Assembly: GCA_004010275.1 (NCBI GenBank) | Contig: RBWT01000053.1 | Span: 1-45,495, forward strand | DNA: 45,495 nucleotides | DNA from: Streptomyces huasconensis | GTDB taxonomy: Bacteria; Actinomycetota; Actinomycetes; Streptomycetales; Streptomycetaceae | Direction: 5' to 3' | In this document: positions 25,311 through 34,223 of the stretch, one piece after another | Layout: every line of letters starts with the position of its first letter | Numbering within the stretch: position 1 is the first letter of the stretch | Translations under genes and position numbers: made by a program | The notes under the pieces: generated by a model | Database searches by the model: none | What the model saw: only the letters and a program-made list of their open reading frames with translations | Told to the model about the DNA's origin: nothing

Positions 25311-26044
25311 TCGCCGCCCCGCAGCACGTACCCCACGCCCCGCACCGTGTGCACGAGGCGCGGCTCACCGGCCGCCTCCGTCTTGCGGCGCAGGTACATC
25401 ACGTACACGTCCAGGGAGTTGGAGGACGGCTCGAAGTCGAAGCCCCAGACGGCCTTGAGGATCTGTTCGCGGGTCAGGACCTGGCGGGGGTGCGCCAGGA
25501 ACATCTCCAGCAGGGTGAATTCGGTCCGGGTCAGTTCCACCGTCCGCCCGCCCCGCGTGACCTCGCGCGTCGCCAGGTCCATCCGCAGGTCGGCGAAGGC
25601 CAGGACGTCACCCTCCTCGGCCCGGCCCGCCCCGGCGGCGTACGAACTGCGCCTGAGCAGCGCCCGGATGCGGGCGAACAGCTCGTCCAGCTCGAAGGGC
25701 TTGACCAGGTAGTCGTCGGCGCCCGCGTCCAGACCCGTGACGCGGTCGCCGACGGTGTCGCGCGCGGTGAGCATCAGGATCGGCGTGGTCGACCCGGTGG
25801 CGCGGAGCCTGCGGGCGGCGGTGAGGCCGTCCATGCGGGGCATCTGGATGTCGAGCACGACGAGGTCGGGGCGGTGGGCCGCGGCCTTCTCCAGGGCGTC
25901 GGCGCCGTCGACGGCGACCTCGGTGCCGTACCCCTCGAAGGCGAGACTGCGCCGCAGCGCCTCCCGCACGGCGGGTTCGTCGTCCACGATCAGGATGCGC
26001 TGCTGCTCGCGGTCACCGGTGCGGTCGCCTTCGGCGGGATTCAT
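25307..26044 (-). CDS. OmpR-family response regulator
   Basis: A 245-residue regulator. The receiver domain has the acidic pair VDDEP, phospho-acceptor Asp in VVLDIQMPRMDG, Thr in LTARD and Lys in LVKPF. The winged-helix effector has LTRTEFTLLEMFLAHPRQVLTREQILKAVWG and the wing VHTVRGVGYVLR. It is coupled to the kinase gene by GTGA. The S1C protease gene directly upstream on the same strand is a likely target or partner, as in the MprAB-PepD system of mycobacteria. Confidence 0.93.
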   Translation of the reverse strand: MNPAEGDRTGDREQQRILIVDDEPAVREALRRSLAFEGYGTEVAVDGADALEKAAAHRPDLVVLDIQMPRMDGLTAARRLRATGSTTPILMLTARDTVGDRVTGLDAGADDYLVKPFELDELFARIRALLRRSSYAAGAGRAEEGDVLAFADLRMDLATREVTRGGRTVELTRTEFTLLEMFLAHPRQVLTREQILKAVWGFDFEPSSNSLDVYVMYLRRKTEAAGEPRLVHTVRGVGYVLRGGE

Positions 26045-26120
26045 GGGCTTCGGACTTCCTCGGGAAAGGGGTGGAACGGGCCGGTATCAGCCTCGCACGC
26101 GGGGCGCGTTCCGGCCGCCG

Positions 26121-27134
26121 TCAGCTCTGCGAGCCCGAGCGCAGCTTGCCGAGGTCGTCCTTGACCGTGTCGATGGGGATGGCGAAGCCGAGACCGACAC
26201 TGCCGGAGGCCGCGTCGCCGCCGCCCTGGGCCGACGAACTGGGCGCGTACATCGCGGAGTTGATGCCGATGATGTTGCCGTTCATGTCGATGAGGGCGCC
26301 GCCGGAGTTGCCGGGGTTGAGCGAGGCGTCGGTCTGGAGCGCCTTGTACGTGGTCTTCGACGACCCGGTGTCGCCGTTGAACTCCTGCCCGCCGAACTCG
26401 AACGGCCAGCCGCCCCGCGGACTCTGCGGCCGCTCCTGGCCCTCGCCGGTGGAGACGGTGACGTCCCGGTCGAGCGCGGAGACGATGCCGCTGGTGACGG
26501 TGCCGGTCAGGCCCTCGGGGGAGCCGATGGCCACGACCTGGTCGCCGACCTTCACCTGGTCGGAGTTGCCGAGCGTCGCCGGCTTGAGCCCGGAGGCGCC
26601 CTTCAGCTGGATGAGCGCGAGGTCCTTCTTGCTGTCGGTGCCGACGACCTCGGCGTCGTACGTCTTCCCGTCGTTCGTCCGCACCTTGATGGAGGTGGCG
26701 CCCGCGATGACGTGGTTGTTGGTGATGATCTCGCCGTCGCTCCTGGTGATGACCCCGGAGCCGGTCGACTTGCCCTGGCCGGTGGCGGCGCTGATCTCGA
26801 CGATGCTGGGGCTGACCGCCTCGGCGACCCCGGAGACGGTGCCCTTCTTGCTGGTCGGCACCACGTCCGTGCTGGTGGCGGAGGTGGTGGCGCCCGGTGC
26901 GGTCAGCGTCTGCACGGCGTACGCGGTGCCGCCGCCCACGGCCGCCGCCGCGATGGCGACGGCGGTGAGCGCCACCGGACCCTTGGCCCGGCGCCGGCGC
27001 GGGGCGGGCCCGTGAGGTGCCTCCGGCGCGTAGGCGGGCGGAGGCGGGAAGCCGCCCTGCGTACCGCCGTGGTGCACAGGCGCTGACGACTGCTGCTGGG
27101 GGTACTCGCCGCTGTGGCGGAAGGTCTCGGTCAT
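26121..27134 (-). CDS. Membrane-anchored HtrA-like serine protease without PDZ domain
   Basis: A 337-residue S1C protease. A Pro/Gln-rich cytoplasmic tail and RRRRAK stop-transfer precede one transmembrane helix (VALTAVAIAAAAVGGGTAYAV). The extracytoplasmic trypsin-like domain has catalytic His in ITNNHVIAG, Asp in SKKDLALIQL and Ser in NPGNSGGAL. The sequence ends soon after GLGFAIPIDTVKDDLGKL, so the usual C-terminal PDZ domain is absent. It lies 76 bp upstream of the two-component pair and is probably part of its envelope-stress response. Confidence 0.92.
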   Translation of the reverse strand: MTETFRHSGEYPQQQSSAPVHHGGTQGGFPPPPAYAPEAPHGPAPRRRRAKGPVALTAVAIAAAAVGGGTAYAVQTLTAPGATTSATSTDVVPTSKKGTVSGVAEAVSPSIVEISAATGQGKSTGSGVITRSDGEIITNNHVIAGATSIKVRTNDGKTYDAEVVGTDSKKDLALIQLKGASGLKPATLGNSDQVKVGDQVVAIGSPEGLTGTVTSGIVSALDRDVTVSTGEGQERPQSPRGGWPFEFGGQEFNGDTGSSKTTYKALQTDASLNPGNSGGALIDMNGNIIGINSAMYAPSSSAQGGGDAASGSVGLGFAIPIDTVKDDLGKLRSGSQS

Positions 27135-27235
27135 GTCATCGACAGTGACCGGCGTACATGAGAACTGCCTGAGTACGTCCTGAGAAGCCCGGCAGAAGTG
27201 CGTATGCCCGTTATAAAGACCGTCCCGGTGGACGC

Positions 27236-28258
27236 TCAGTGGCAGCCGCAGGACCGGCGTACGACCAGCCGCGAGGGGAACTGCTTCAGCCGCTCGCGGC
27301 GCGAACCCGCGACGCGCAGCCCGTCGTCCAGGACCAGGTCCACGGCCGCGCGGGCCATCGCGGGACGGTCGGAGGCCACGGTCGTCAGCGGCGGGTCGGT
27401 GAGGCCCGCCTCCTTGACGTCGTCGAAACCGGCGACCGCCAGCTCCCCGGGCACGTCGATGCGCAGCTCGCGCGCGGCCCGCAGCACGCCGATGGCCTGG
27501 TCGTCCGTCGAGCAGAAGATGGCGGTGGGCCGGTCGGGCCCGGCAAGCAGCTCCAGGCCCACCTCGTACGCGTCGTAGCGGTTGTACGGCGCTTCGAAGA
27601 GACGCCCCTCCACCGACCGCCCGGCCTCCCGCATCGCGCGCCGCCAGCCCTCGACGTGATCGGAGACGGGGTCGCCGACGGTCGGGGTCTCGGCCATGCC
27701 GCCGAGGCAGGCGACGTACTCGTGGCCGTGTTCGAGGAGGTGGCGGGTGGCGAGCTGCGCGCCGCCCACGTCGTCCGTGACGACCGCGACGTCGTCGATG
27801 GCCTCGGGCCGCTCGTGCAGCAGCACCACGCGCGCGTCCCAGGCGTCTATCTCGGCGGCGGCCTGGTCGGTCAGGCCGTGGCTGACGAGGATGAGGCCGG
27901 AGACCCGCATGCCGAGGAAGGCGCGCAGGTAGTGGGTCTCGCGCTCCTCCACATAGTCGGAGTTGCCGACGAGGACCATCTTCCCGCGCTCGGACGCGGC
28001 CTGTTCGACGGCGTGCGTCATCTCCGCGAAGAACGGCTGGCGCGCGTCCGGCACGATCATGCCTATGAGGTCCGTGCGCCGGGACGCCATGGCCTGCGCG
28101 ACCCGGTCCGGGCGGTAGCCCAGCTCCTTGATCGCGGCGAGTACGCGCTCGCGCGTGGCCGGGGCGACCGGCCGCGGTCCGTTGTTGATGACGTAACTGA
28201 CGACCGCGGTCGAAGTACCCGCCAGTCGCGCCACGTCATCCCGAGTCACCTTGGCCAC
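27236..28258 (-). CDS. LacI-family transcriptional regulator
   Basis: A 340-residue regulator. The N-terminal LacI helix-turn-helix and hinge read VTRDDVARLAGTSTAVVSYVINNGPRPVAPATRERVLAAIKELGYRPDRVAQAMAS. The periplasmic-binding-like effector domain follows with IGMIVPDARQPFFAEM and AVAGFDDVKEAGLTDPPLTTV. The C-terminal CGCH is unusual and could bind metal or form disulphides. No sugar transport genes are adjacent, so the ligand is unknown. From memory this LacI gene is a constant neighbour of glnR in Streptomyces. Confidence 0.92.
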   Translation of the reverse strand: MAKVTRDDVARLAGTSTAVVSYVINNGPRPVAPATRERVLAAIKELGYRPDRVAQAMASRRTDLIGMIVPDARQPFFAEMTHAVEQAASERGKMVLVGNSDYVEERETHYLRAFLGMRVSGLILVSHGLTDQAAAEIDAWDARVVLLHERPEAIDDVAVVTDDVGGAQLATRHLLEHGHEYVACLGGMAETPTVGDPVSDHVEGWRRAMREAGRSVEGRLFEAPYNRYDAYEVGLELLAGPDRPTAIFCSTDDQAIGVLRAARELRIDVPGELAVAGFDDVKEAGLTDPPLTTVASDRPAMARAAVDLVLDDGLRVAGSRRERLKQFPSRLVVRRSCGCH

Positions 28259-28281
28259 GCGCGGAGTCTACGCGGATGGAA

Positions 28282-29052
28282 CTACCGCTGGGCAGGCCGT
28301 ACGGCAGCTTCCTCCGAAGCCGCCCCCGAAGCCGCCTTCGCCTTCTCCTTCGCCTTCTCCTCCTCGGCCGCCCGCTCGACCTTCTCCGGCACCACGAAGC
28401 GGTAACCGACATTCCGGACGGTGCCGATGAGCGACTCGTGCTCGACGCCGAGCTTGGCGCGCAGCCGCCGCACGTGGACGTCGACCGTGCGGGTGCCGCC
28501 GAAGTAGTCGTAGCCCCAGACCTCCTGGAGCAGCTGGGCGCGGGTGAAGACCCGGCCCGGGTGCTGCGCCAGGTACTTGAGCAGCTCGAACTCCTTGAAG
28601 GTCAGGTCGAGGACCCGGCCCTTGAGCTTCGCGCTGTACGTCGCCTCGTCCACGGAGAGATCACCGTTGCGGATCTCCATGGGAGAGTCGTCGGAGGTGA
28701 TCTGCTGGCGGCCCATCGCGAGCCGCAGCCGCGCCTCGACCTCGGCAGGACCGGCCGTGTCGAGGAGTACGTCGTCGATGCCCCAGTCCGCGGTGACGGC
28801 CGCGAGGCCGCCCTCGGTGACCACGAGGACCAGCGGACAGCCGGGCCCGGTGGAGCGCAGCAGCTGGCAGAGGCTGCGCACCTGCGGAAGGTCGCGGCGC
28901 CCGTCGATCAGGATGACGTCGGCACCGGGGGTGTCGACGAGGGCGGGCCCCTCCGCCGGGGCGACGCGCACGTTGTGGAGGAGCAGGCCGAGGGCGGGGA
29001 GCACCTCCGTCGACGGCTGGAGGGCATTGGTCAGGAGCAGCAGAGAGCTCAT
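28282..29052 (-). CDS. glnR: Global nitrogen regulator GlnR (orphan OmpR-type)
   Basis: A 256-residue orphan response regulator. The receiver-like N-domain (SSLLLLTNALQPSTEVLPALGLLLHNVRV, VILIDGRRDLPQVRSLCQLLR) lacks the full acidic pocket, so it is not a normal phospho-switch. The DNA-binding domain (LTFKEFELLKYLAQHPGRVFTRAQLLQEVWGYDYFGGTRTVDVHVRRLRAKLG, VRNVGYRFV) is the strongly conserved GlnR winged helix. The Lys/Glu/Ala-rich tail is typical of Streptomyces GlnR. It controls glnA, amtB, nirB and other nitrogen genes elsewhere in the genome. Divergent from the hydrolase gene. Confidence 0.95.
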   Translation of the reverse strand: MSSLLLLTNALQPSTEVLPALGLLLHNVRVAPAEGPALVDTPGADVILIDGRRDLPQVRSLCQLLRSTGPGCPLVLVVTEGGLAAVTADWGIDDVLLDTAGPAEVEARLRLAMGRQQITSDDSPMEIRNGDLSVDEATYSAKLKGRVLDLTFKEFELLKYLAQHPGRVFTRAQLLQEVWGYDYFGGTRTVDVHVRRLRAKLGVEHESLIGTVRNVGYRFVVPEKVERAAEEEKAKEKAKAASGAASEEAAVRPAQR

Positions 29053-29214
29053 CGCGCCCCACCTGCCCGGGTCGTCCTGCGGTCGTCGTGCACGTTTCGC
29101 TCGCCCATAACGTCGGTTCCTCCTCGGTCCCTGCGAGGACGTTTACGGCACTGCTCGGTACGGATGCTGCTGCGCTTCCGGGGGCCCGCGCCCCGAGCCG
29201 CCTGAAAGCACAAA

Positions 29215-29244
29215 AGGACCCGGGGGCTGCGTTGCCCAGGTCCT
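29215..29244. other. Hairpin in the glnR/hydrolase divergent region
   Basis: AGGACC (29215-29220) and GGTCCT (29239-29244) are perfect arms with inner GGG/CCC pairing. It lies about 160-190 nt upstream of glnR and just before the hydrolase start at 29266. Role unknown; possible 5'-leader structure of glnR. I saw no convincing GlnR box here. Confidence 0.35.
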
Positions 29245-29265
29245 CTGCCCAGCACAATAGCTCAC

Positions 29266-30120
29266 ATGAGTTCCGGTCCGGCAGGTCAAAAGGCGCGATC
29301 TTCTGTGCAGCCGCTCACTCGCGCTCGGCCTGGAGTTCGACGGCGCGCCACGCTCCGTACACAGGACGGGATCGCCATCGACGCCGCGTACGACCCCGGT
29401 CCGGGGAGCCCGGCCGGGCACGGGGACGTCGCGATCGTGCTCGCGCACGGCTTCACGGGCGACCTCGCGCGGCCCCACGTGCGCCGCATCGCGGGCGTCT
29501 TCGCGCAGCGTGCGGCCGTGATCACGTTCTCGTTCCGGGGGCACGGCGCGTCCGGCGGGCACTCCACGGTCGGCGACCGCGAGGTGCTGGACCTGGCGGC
29601 GGCGGTGGAGTGGGCGCGCTCGCTCGGCCACGCGCACGTGGTGACCGTCGGGTTCTCGATGGGCGGTTCCGTCGTGCTCCGTCACGCCGCGTCACACCGG
29701 GGGCGCACGGAAGCGCGGGCCGACGCGGTGGTCGCGGTCAGCGCCCCCGCACGCTGGTTCTACCGCGGAACGGCGCCGATGCGGCGCCTGCACTGGGTCG
29801 TGACGCGGCCCACAGGGCGCGTGGTCGGCCGCTTCGGGCTGCGCACCCGAATCCACCCGCACGAGTGGGACCCCGTCCCCCTCTCGCCGGTCGAATCCGT
29901 CCCCCTGATCGGCGCGACACCGCTGCTCGTCGTGCACGGCACCCGCGATCCGTACTTCCCCGTCGACCACCCCCGGACGCTCGTCGCCGCCGCGCCGGAG
30001 GGGGCCGAACTGTGGCTGGAGGAAGGCATGGGGCACGCGGAGCACGCGGCCTCGGACGGACTCGCGGGGCGGATCGCCGCGTGGGCCACGGCATCATGGA
30101 CGTCGGCAACCGCCGACTGA
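29266..30120 (+). CDS. Alpha/beta hydrolase
   Basis: A 284-residue hydrolase. Oxyanion motif HGFTG comes early, nucleophile elbow GFSMGG carries Ser, the acid is Asp in HGTRDPYFP and the base His in GMGHAE. A cap-like insertion lies between nucleophile and acid. Family members include esterases and peptidases; the substrate cannot be told. It heads an operon with the MoaD-like gene 12 bp downstream. Confidence 0.88.
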   Translation: MSSGPAGQKARSSVQPLTRARPGVRRRATLRTQDGIAIDAAYDPGPGSPAGHGDVAIVLAHGFTGDLARPHVRRIAGVFAQRAAVITFSFRGHGASGGHSTVGDREVLDLAAAVEWARSLGHAHVVTVGFSMGGSVVLRHAASHRGRTEARADAVVAVSAPARWFYRGTAPMRRLHWVVTRPTGRVVGRFGLRTRIHPHEWDPVPLSPVESVPLIGATPLLVVHGTRDPYFPVDHPRTLVAAAPEGAELWLEEGMGHAEHAASDGLAGRIAAWATASWTSATAD

Positions 30121-30132
30121 AAGGGGAGTCGC

Positions 30133-30387
30133 ATGGTGAACGGCACCATTCGCTACTGGGCCGCTGCCAAGGCGGCCGCGGGCGTCGCCGAGGAGCCGTA
30201 CGCGGCCACGACGCTCGCCGAGGCGCTGGCCGCCGCCCGTGAGCGGCACCCCGGAGAACTCGTCCGGGTCCTCCAGCGCTGCTCCTTCCTGGTCGACGGT
30301 GACCCCGTCGGGACCCGCGGGCATGAGACCGTACGGCTGGCCGAGGGCGGCACGGTCGAGGTGCTCCCGCCGTTCGCAGGAGGATGA
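30133..30387 (+). CDS. MoaD/ThiS-family sulfur-carrier protein
   Basis: An 84-residue ubiquitin-like protein ending in the required Gly-Gly (PPFAGG), whose terminal carboxylate is adenylated and loaded with sulfur. IRYWAAAKAAAGV at the start and GGTVEVLPPF at the end are MoaD-like. AGGGGAG precedes ATG 30133. No molybdopterin or thiamine genes are nearby, but the sulfurtransferase cysA lies 2.5 kb downstream, so its acceptor pathway is open. Confidence 0.88.
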   Translation: MVNGTIRYWAAAKAAAGVAEEPYAATTLAEALAAARERHPGELVRVLQRCSFLVDGDPVGTRGHETVRLAEGGTVEVLPPFAGG

Positions 30388-30392
30388 GCGCC

Positions 30393-31626
30393 ATGTCCAA
30401 TCAGCCGTACGAGGGCTACGAGGGGTACGAGGGCTACGACCCCTACGCCGGGCAGCACGCCCAGCCGGCGTACCCGGACCAGCAGCAGTACGCCCAGCAG
30501 GCGTACCCGCAGCACCAGCAGCAGTACGCGCAGCAGGCGTACCCGGAGCAGCAGCAGTACGCCCAGCAGCCCTATCCGGAGCAGCAGTACCCCCAGGGCC
30601 AGTACTCCCAGAATCAGTACCCCCAGAATCAGTACTCCCAGGACCAGCACCCCCACGACCAGTACACCCAGCAGTGGGAGGGGCAGACCTGGGAGACGCA
30701 GGCGCAGCCGCCCGTCGCGGCTGTGGACGTGACGGAGACGGCGTACCTGCCCGTACAGGGCGATCCGTACGGCCAGGCTCCGCCGTCGGCGGCGGCAGCG
30801 GGCGCACCGGAACCCGAAGCCGCGGCGTCCGCGCCCTCGTTCGGGCCCGCCACCGTCACCGGGAACCCCCGCGTCACCGACGCCCAGCGTGCCCGCGCCG
30901 AGGGGCGTTCGCCGATCATCGAGCCGGGGATGCAGCCCGCCGCCCTGACCGCGGTCCTCGGACTGCTGCTCGCCGCGGGCGCCGCCGTCGGGTCGTACGC
31001 CCTGCTCGTGCCGCTGGTGATCCTGCAGGCCGTGACCGCCGCCGGCTGGTTCCGGCTCAACGGCATGTGGCCCGCCCGGCAGGGCATCGCGCTCGCCTTC
31101 CTCGGCGGTGTCGTCGCCGACGTGGCGCTGCTCGCCGTCGGCAAGGAGCACGCGCCCGCCGCCATCCTCGGCACCCTCGGCGTGTGGGTGCTGCTGGTCC
31201 TCGTCCTCCAGCTGCGCAGCCGGGCCGGGGCGGACGAGCGGATGTACGGGCTGATGGCCACCGTCGTCTCCGCCGCGCTCGCGATCATCGCCGCCGGGCA
31301 CCTGGGGGCCGTCTCCGACGCCGTCGTCGTGGGCGGCGTGGCGGTCGCCGTCACGGTCGTCGCCCGCGCGCTGCCGCTGCCCACGCCTCGCTGATCGTCG
31401 TCGCGCTGCTCGCGGCCGCCGGGGCCGGGGTCGCCGTCGGCGGCATGACGGACCTGGGGAGCAAGGCGCGCTGCTCGCCGTCGGCGCCGGGGTCTGCGCG
31501 CTGATCGGGCACCGCGCCGCGAGCTACGACTACCCGTCGCGCTTCGTCCACATGACGGCGGGTGTCGCGCTGCCGCTGGCCGCCGCCGCGCCGGCCGTCT
31601 ACCTCCTCGGCCGTGCCATCGGCTGA
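30393..31626 (+). CDS. Tyr/Gln/Pro-rich multi-pass membrane protein (two apparent frameshifts)
   Basis: About 411 residues when repaired. The N-terminal 100 residues are a low-complexity tail of EGY repeats followed by QQYAQQAYP-type repeats. About eight hydrophobic segments then span the rest (ALTAVLGLLLAAGAAVGSYALLVPLVIL, SLIVVALLAAAGAGVAV, ending AAAAPAVYLLGRAIG). ATG 30393 is chosen because AGGAGG lies 9 nt upstream; the ATG at 30384 is too close to it. As read, the frame stops at 31394. One missing base near 31385 and one near 31466 restore it to the stop at 31626. Function unknown. Confidence 0.82.
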
Positions 31627-31662
31627 CGGACGACCGCGATCATCGGATCGTCACAGCTGATC

Positions 31663-31701
31663 GACAGGTCCCCGGCCGGGCTCAAGGGCCGGGGGCCTGT
31701 C
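31663..31701 (+). terminator. Terminator after the membrane-protein operon
   Basis: GACAGGTCCCCGGCC (31663-31677) pairs with GGCCGGGGGCCTGTC (31687-31701), broken only by one T-G wobble, and is followed by CTTTAG. Confidence 0.85.
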
Positions 31702-31759
31702 CTTTAGGCTCGCGGGAAGGACTGTCGTGGCGGGGGATCAAGGTGGGGGAAGACCGGAC

Positions 31760-32511
31760 ATGAGCAAGCGCGCCGTACGAATACTTCTGGTCGTCGTGGT
31801 GATCCTCGGAGGTCTGTTCGTCGCGGCCGACCGGCTCGCCGTGAACTTCGCCGAGAACGAGGCGGCGGAGAAGCTGCGCACCAACGAGGGACTGAGCGAG
31901 ACCCCCGACGTCTCCATCCAGGGTTTCCCCTTCCTGACCCAGGTCGCGGGCGGTGAGCTGGACGACGTGGAGATCGGTATCAAGGACTACGACGCCCGCT
32001 CCGGCGCCGACTCGATCCGCATCGCCGACCTGACCGCCCACATGAAGGGCGTGAAGTTCTCCGGCGACTACAGCTCCGCGACGGCCGCGACCGCCACGGG
32101 CACCGCCCACGTCTCGTACGACGAGCTGCTGAAGGCCGGCAAGTCCGAGCCCGTGTCGCTGCCGCTCGGCGCCACCGGCAAGGTCGTCGGCCTCTCCGAC
32201 GGCGGCAACGGCAAGATCAAGGTCGAGGTCGAGGTCAGCAAGGGCGGCGCGAAGCTGCCCAAGCCGGTCCACGTGCTCAGCTCGCTGCGGGTCGAGGGCG
32301 ACACCATCAAGGTCCACGCGGACGAGATCCCGAAGAAGCTGGAGATCCTCGGCGTCGCCGTGCCGCTGCCCGAGGGCATGGTCCGCGACGTCACCGACTT
32401 CGAGCAGAAGATCGACGACCTGCGGCCGGGATCAAGCTGCAGAAGGTCGAGGCCGCGCCGGACGGCGTGGACATGACGGTGACCGGCTCGGACGTGAGCC
32501 TGACCGGCTGA
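31760..32511 (+). CDS. DUF2993 (LmeA-like) protein (one apparent frameshift)
   Basis: About 250 residues when repaired. One transmembrane anchor (AVRILLVVVVILGGLFVAADRLAV) precedes a DUF2993 domain with NEAAEKLRTNEGLSETPDVS and the hallmark QGFPFLTQVAGGELDDV. It is a paralogue of the gene at 20530 but lacks that protein's long basic N-terminus. ATG 31760 follows GGGGGAAGA. The frame breaks near 32429 (missing one base); the natural end IKLQKVEAAPDGVDMTVTG stops at 32511. Confidence 0.82.
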
Positions 32512-32586
32512 ACCCCGCCGCCGGGGGGCTTCGTCCGCAGTGCGAGACGGAGCCGTCCGGCGGGCGGATGTGACGGGCGCGACACG

Positions 32587-32619
32587 GAGCCCGGGGCCCA
32601 TCGGGGCGGCCCCGGGCTT
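32587..32619 (+). terminator. Terminator after the DUF2993 gene
   Basis: GAGCCCGGGGCC (32587-32598) pairs with GGCCCCGGGCTT (32608-32619) apart from a terminal wobble, followed by CAAGCATTCC. Confidence 0.75.
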
Positions 32620-32705
32620 CAAGCATTCCCACATCGTGGACGATCGCGTCTCAGTATGCGGAGCCCCGGTGACACAGCCGCCTCCGCATCCCTACGATCG
32701 GCTCT

Positions 32706-32786
32706 ATGAACCGACAGGCGGACCTCACGAAGCGGCGGGCAGTAGACCTGTGCCGCGTCGCCGCCATGCTCTGTCGCACCTTCTAG
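32706..32786 (+). CDS. Cysteine-containing leader peptide (uORF) of the cysA-sseC operon
   Basis: A 26-residue ORF, ATG 32706 to TAG 32786, ending with the pattern LCRVAAMLCR-TF: two Cys-Arg pairs seven residues apart. This is the pattern of the short putative leader peptides found before sulfur-assimilation genes in actinobacteria; Cys-rich uORFs of this kind act as cysteine attenuators in mycobacteria. Directly after its stop a hairpin CGGGAG-ccgcaa-CTCCCG (32787-32804) forms. The sulfurtransferase gene starts 157 bp further on. Ribosome stalling at Cys codons under cysteine limitation is the inferred control. Confidence 0.78.
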   Translation: MNRQADLTKRRAVDLCRVAAMLCRTF

Positions 32787-32943
32787 CGGGAGCCGCAACT
32801 CCCGTATTCCCCCGGCCCGTTGCCGACTCCGGTCAGGGCCACCCCCCGTGCCACGTACGCCCGCGCCTCCCCGCGCTCCTGAGCCGTACCCGCACGTCCC
32901 CTCGCACAGCCGTACCGCCGTAACTGCCCCGGAGGAGAGAAGC
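32787..32943 (+). promoter_or_regulatory. Leader region between uORF and cysA
   Basis: A 157-bp transcribed spacer. It begins with a 6-bp stem hairpin immediately after the uORF stop (32787-32804), followed by C-rich sequence and the GGAGGAGAG ribosome site of cysA. No other ORF is convincing. It fits an attenuation leader; alternative pairings were not computed. Confidence 0.5.
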
Positions 32944-33789
32944 ATGAGCCGCAGCGATGTCCTGGTGGACGCCGACTGGGTCGAGGCCCACATCGACGAC
33001 CCGAAGGTCGTCATCGTCGAGGTCGACGAGGACACCTCCGCGTACGACAAGAACCACATCAAGAACGCGATCCGCATCGACTGGACCAAGGACCTCCAGG
33101 ACCCGGTCCGCCGTGACTTCATCGACCAGGAGGGCTTCGAGAAGCTCCTGTCGGCGAAGGGCATCGCGAACGACTCCACCGTCGTCCTCTACGGCGGCAA
33201 CAACAACTGGTTCGCCTCGTACGCCTTCTGGTACTTCAAGCTCTACGGCCACCAGGACGTGCGGCTCCTCGACGGCGGCCGCAAGAAGTGGGAGCTGGAC
33301 TCCCGCGACCTGGTCGACGGCGCCGAGGTGCCGAACCGGCCCGCCACCGAGTACAAGGCCAAGCCGCAGGACACCTCGATCCGCGCCTTCCGCGACGACG
33401 TCGTGACCGCGATCGGCGCGCAGAACCTGGTGGACGTGCGCTCGCCCGACGAGTTCAGCGGCAAGCTGCTCGCCCCGGCCCACCTCCCGCAGGAGCAGTC
33501 GCAGCGCCCCGGCCACGTGCCGAGCGCCCGCAACATCCCGTGGTCGAAGAACGCCAACGACGACGGCACGTTCAAGTCCGACGAGGAGCTGAAGGCCCTC
33601 TACGAGGCCGAGCAGGTGGACCTGTCGAAGGACACCATCGCCTACTGCCGCATCGGTGAGCGCTCCGCCCTGACCTGGTTCGTGCTGCACGAGCTGCTCG
33701 GCCAGACCAACGTCAAGAACTACGACGGCTCCTGGACCGAGTACGGCTCGCTCGTCGGCGTGCCGATCGAGCTCGGCGCCAACAAGTAA
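32944..33789 (+). CDS. cysA: Thiosulfate sulfurtransferase (rhodanese)
   Basis: A 281-residue two-domain rhodanese, moving sulfane sulfur from thiosulfate to cyanide or thiol acceptors. The N-terminal inactive domain has VLVDADWVEAHIDDP and VVLYGGNNNWFASYAFWYFK. The C-terminal domain has DVRSPDEFSGK and the catalytic loop CRIGERS, where Cys carries the persulfide. This is the CysA2/SseA type conserved in actinobacteria. It forms an operon with sseC 44 bp downstream and lies behind the Cys leader peptide. Confidence 0.95.
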   Translation: MSRSDVLVDADWVEAHIDDPKVVIVEVDEDTSAYDKNHIKNAIRIDWTKDLQDPVRRDFIDQEGFEKLLSAKGIANDSTVVLYGGNNNWFASYAFWYFKLYGHQDVRLLDGGRKKWELDSRDLVDGAEVPNRPATEYKAKPQDTSIRAFRDDVVTAIGAQNLVDVRSPDEFSGKLLAPAHLPQEQSQRPGHVPSARNIPWSKNANDDGTFKSDEELKALYEAEQVDLSKDTIAYCRIGERSALTWFVLHELLGQTNVKNYDGSWTEYGSLVGVPIELGANK

Positions 33790-33833
33790 TCCCGGACCTC
33801 CCGTCCCCTCCCCCGACCCCTCAGGAGTACGCC

Positions 33834-34121
33834 ATGTGTGGAGCAAAGGCCGGCGGCCCCGACGCTTCGACGATCAAGCCCGGTGAGACCACGATCCAGG
33901 GCCAGGTGACCCGCGACGGCGAGCCCGTCACCGGTTACGTGCGCCTGCTCGACTCGACCGGCGAGTTCACCGCCGAGGTCCCCACCTCGGCCACCGGACA
34001 GTTCCGCTTCTACGCCGCCGAGGGCACGTGGACCGTCCGGGCGCTGGTCCCCGGCGCCACGGCCGACCGCAAGGTCGTCGCCCAGACCGGTGGCCTCGCG
34101 GAGGTCGCGATCGCGGTCTGA
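33834..34121 (+). CDS. sseC: SseC-like protein (DUF1416)
   Basis: A 95-residue DUF1416 protein, starting MCGAKAGGPDAST with the conserved N-terminal Cys. A compact beta-sandwich segment follows (TIQGQVTRDGEPVTGYVRLLDSTGEF, ATGQFRFYAAEGTWTVRAL). It always follows the rhodanese gene in actinobacteria (SseC in mycobacteria), suggesting a sulfur-acceptor or partner role. Biochemical role unproven. Confidence 0.9.
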   Translation: MCGAKAGGPDASTIKPGETTIQGQVTRDGEPVTGYVRLLDSTGEFTAEVPTSATGQFRFYAAEGTWTVRALVPGATADRKVVAQTGGLAEVAIAV

Positions 34122-34149
34122 CCCGCATCGCACCGTGAACGGCTGAAGG

Positions 34150-34192
34150 GCCGCACCCCAGGGGGTTGGACGCCACTGGAACGGGGTGCGGC
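34150..34192 (+). terminator. Terminator after sseC
   Basis: GCCGCACCCC (34150-34159) pairs perfectly with GGGGTGCGGC (34183-34192), followed by TCTTCGG. The loop is 23 nt. Confidence 0.75.
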
Positions 34193-34223
34193 TCTTCGGC
34201 GCGTCCGGGCCTAGGCTGGACGT

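Noticed and set aside
26121..26160. Truncated PDZ domain of the HtrA-like protease
   Set aside because: The protein ends cleanly after the protease domain with a normal stop and no PDZ-like sequence downstream in other frames; PDZ-less S1C proteases are common in actinobacteria.
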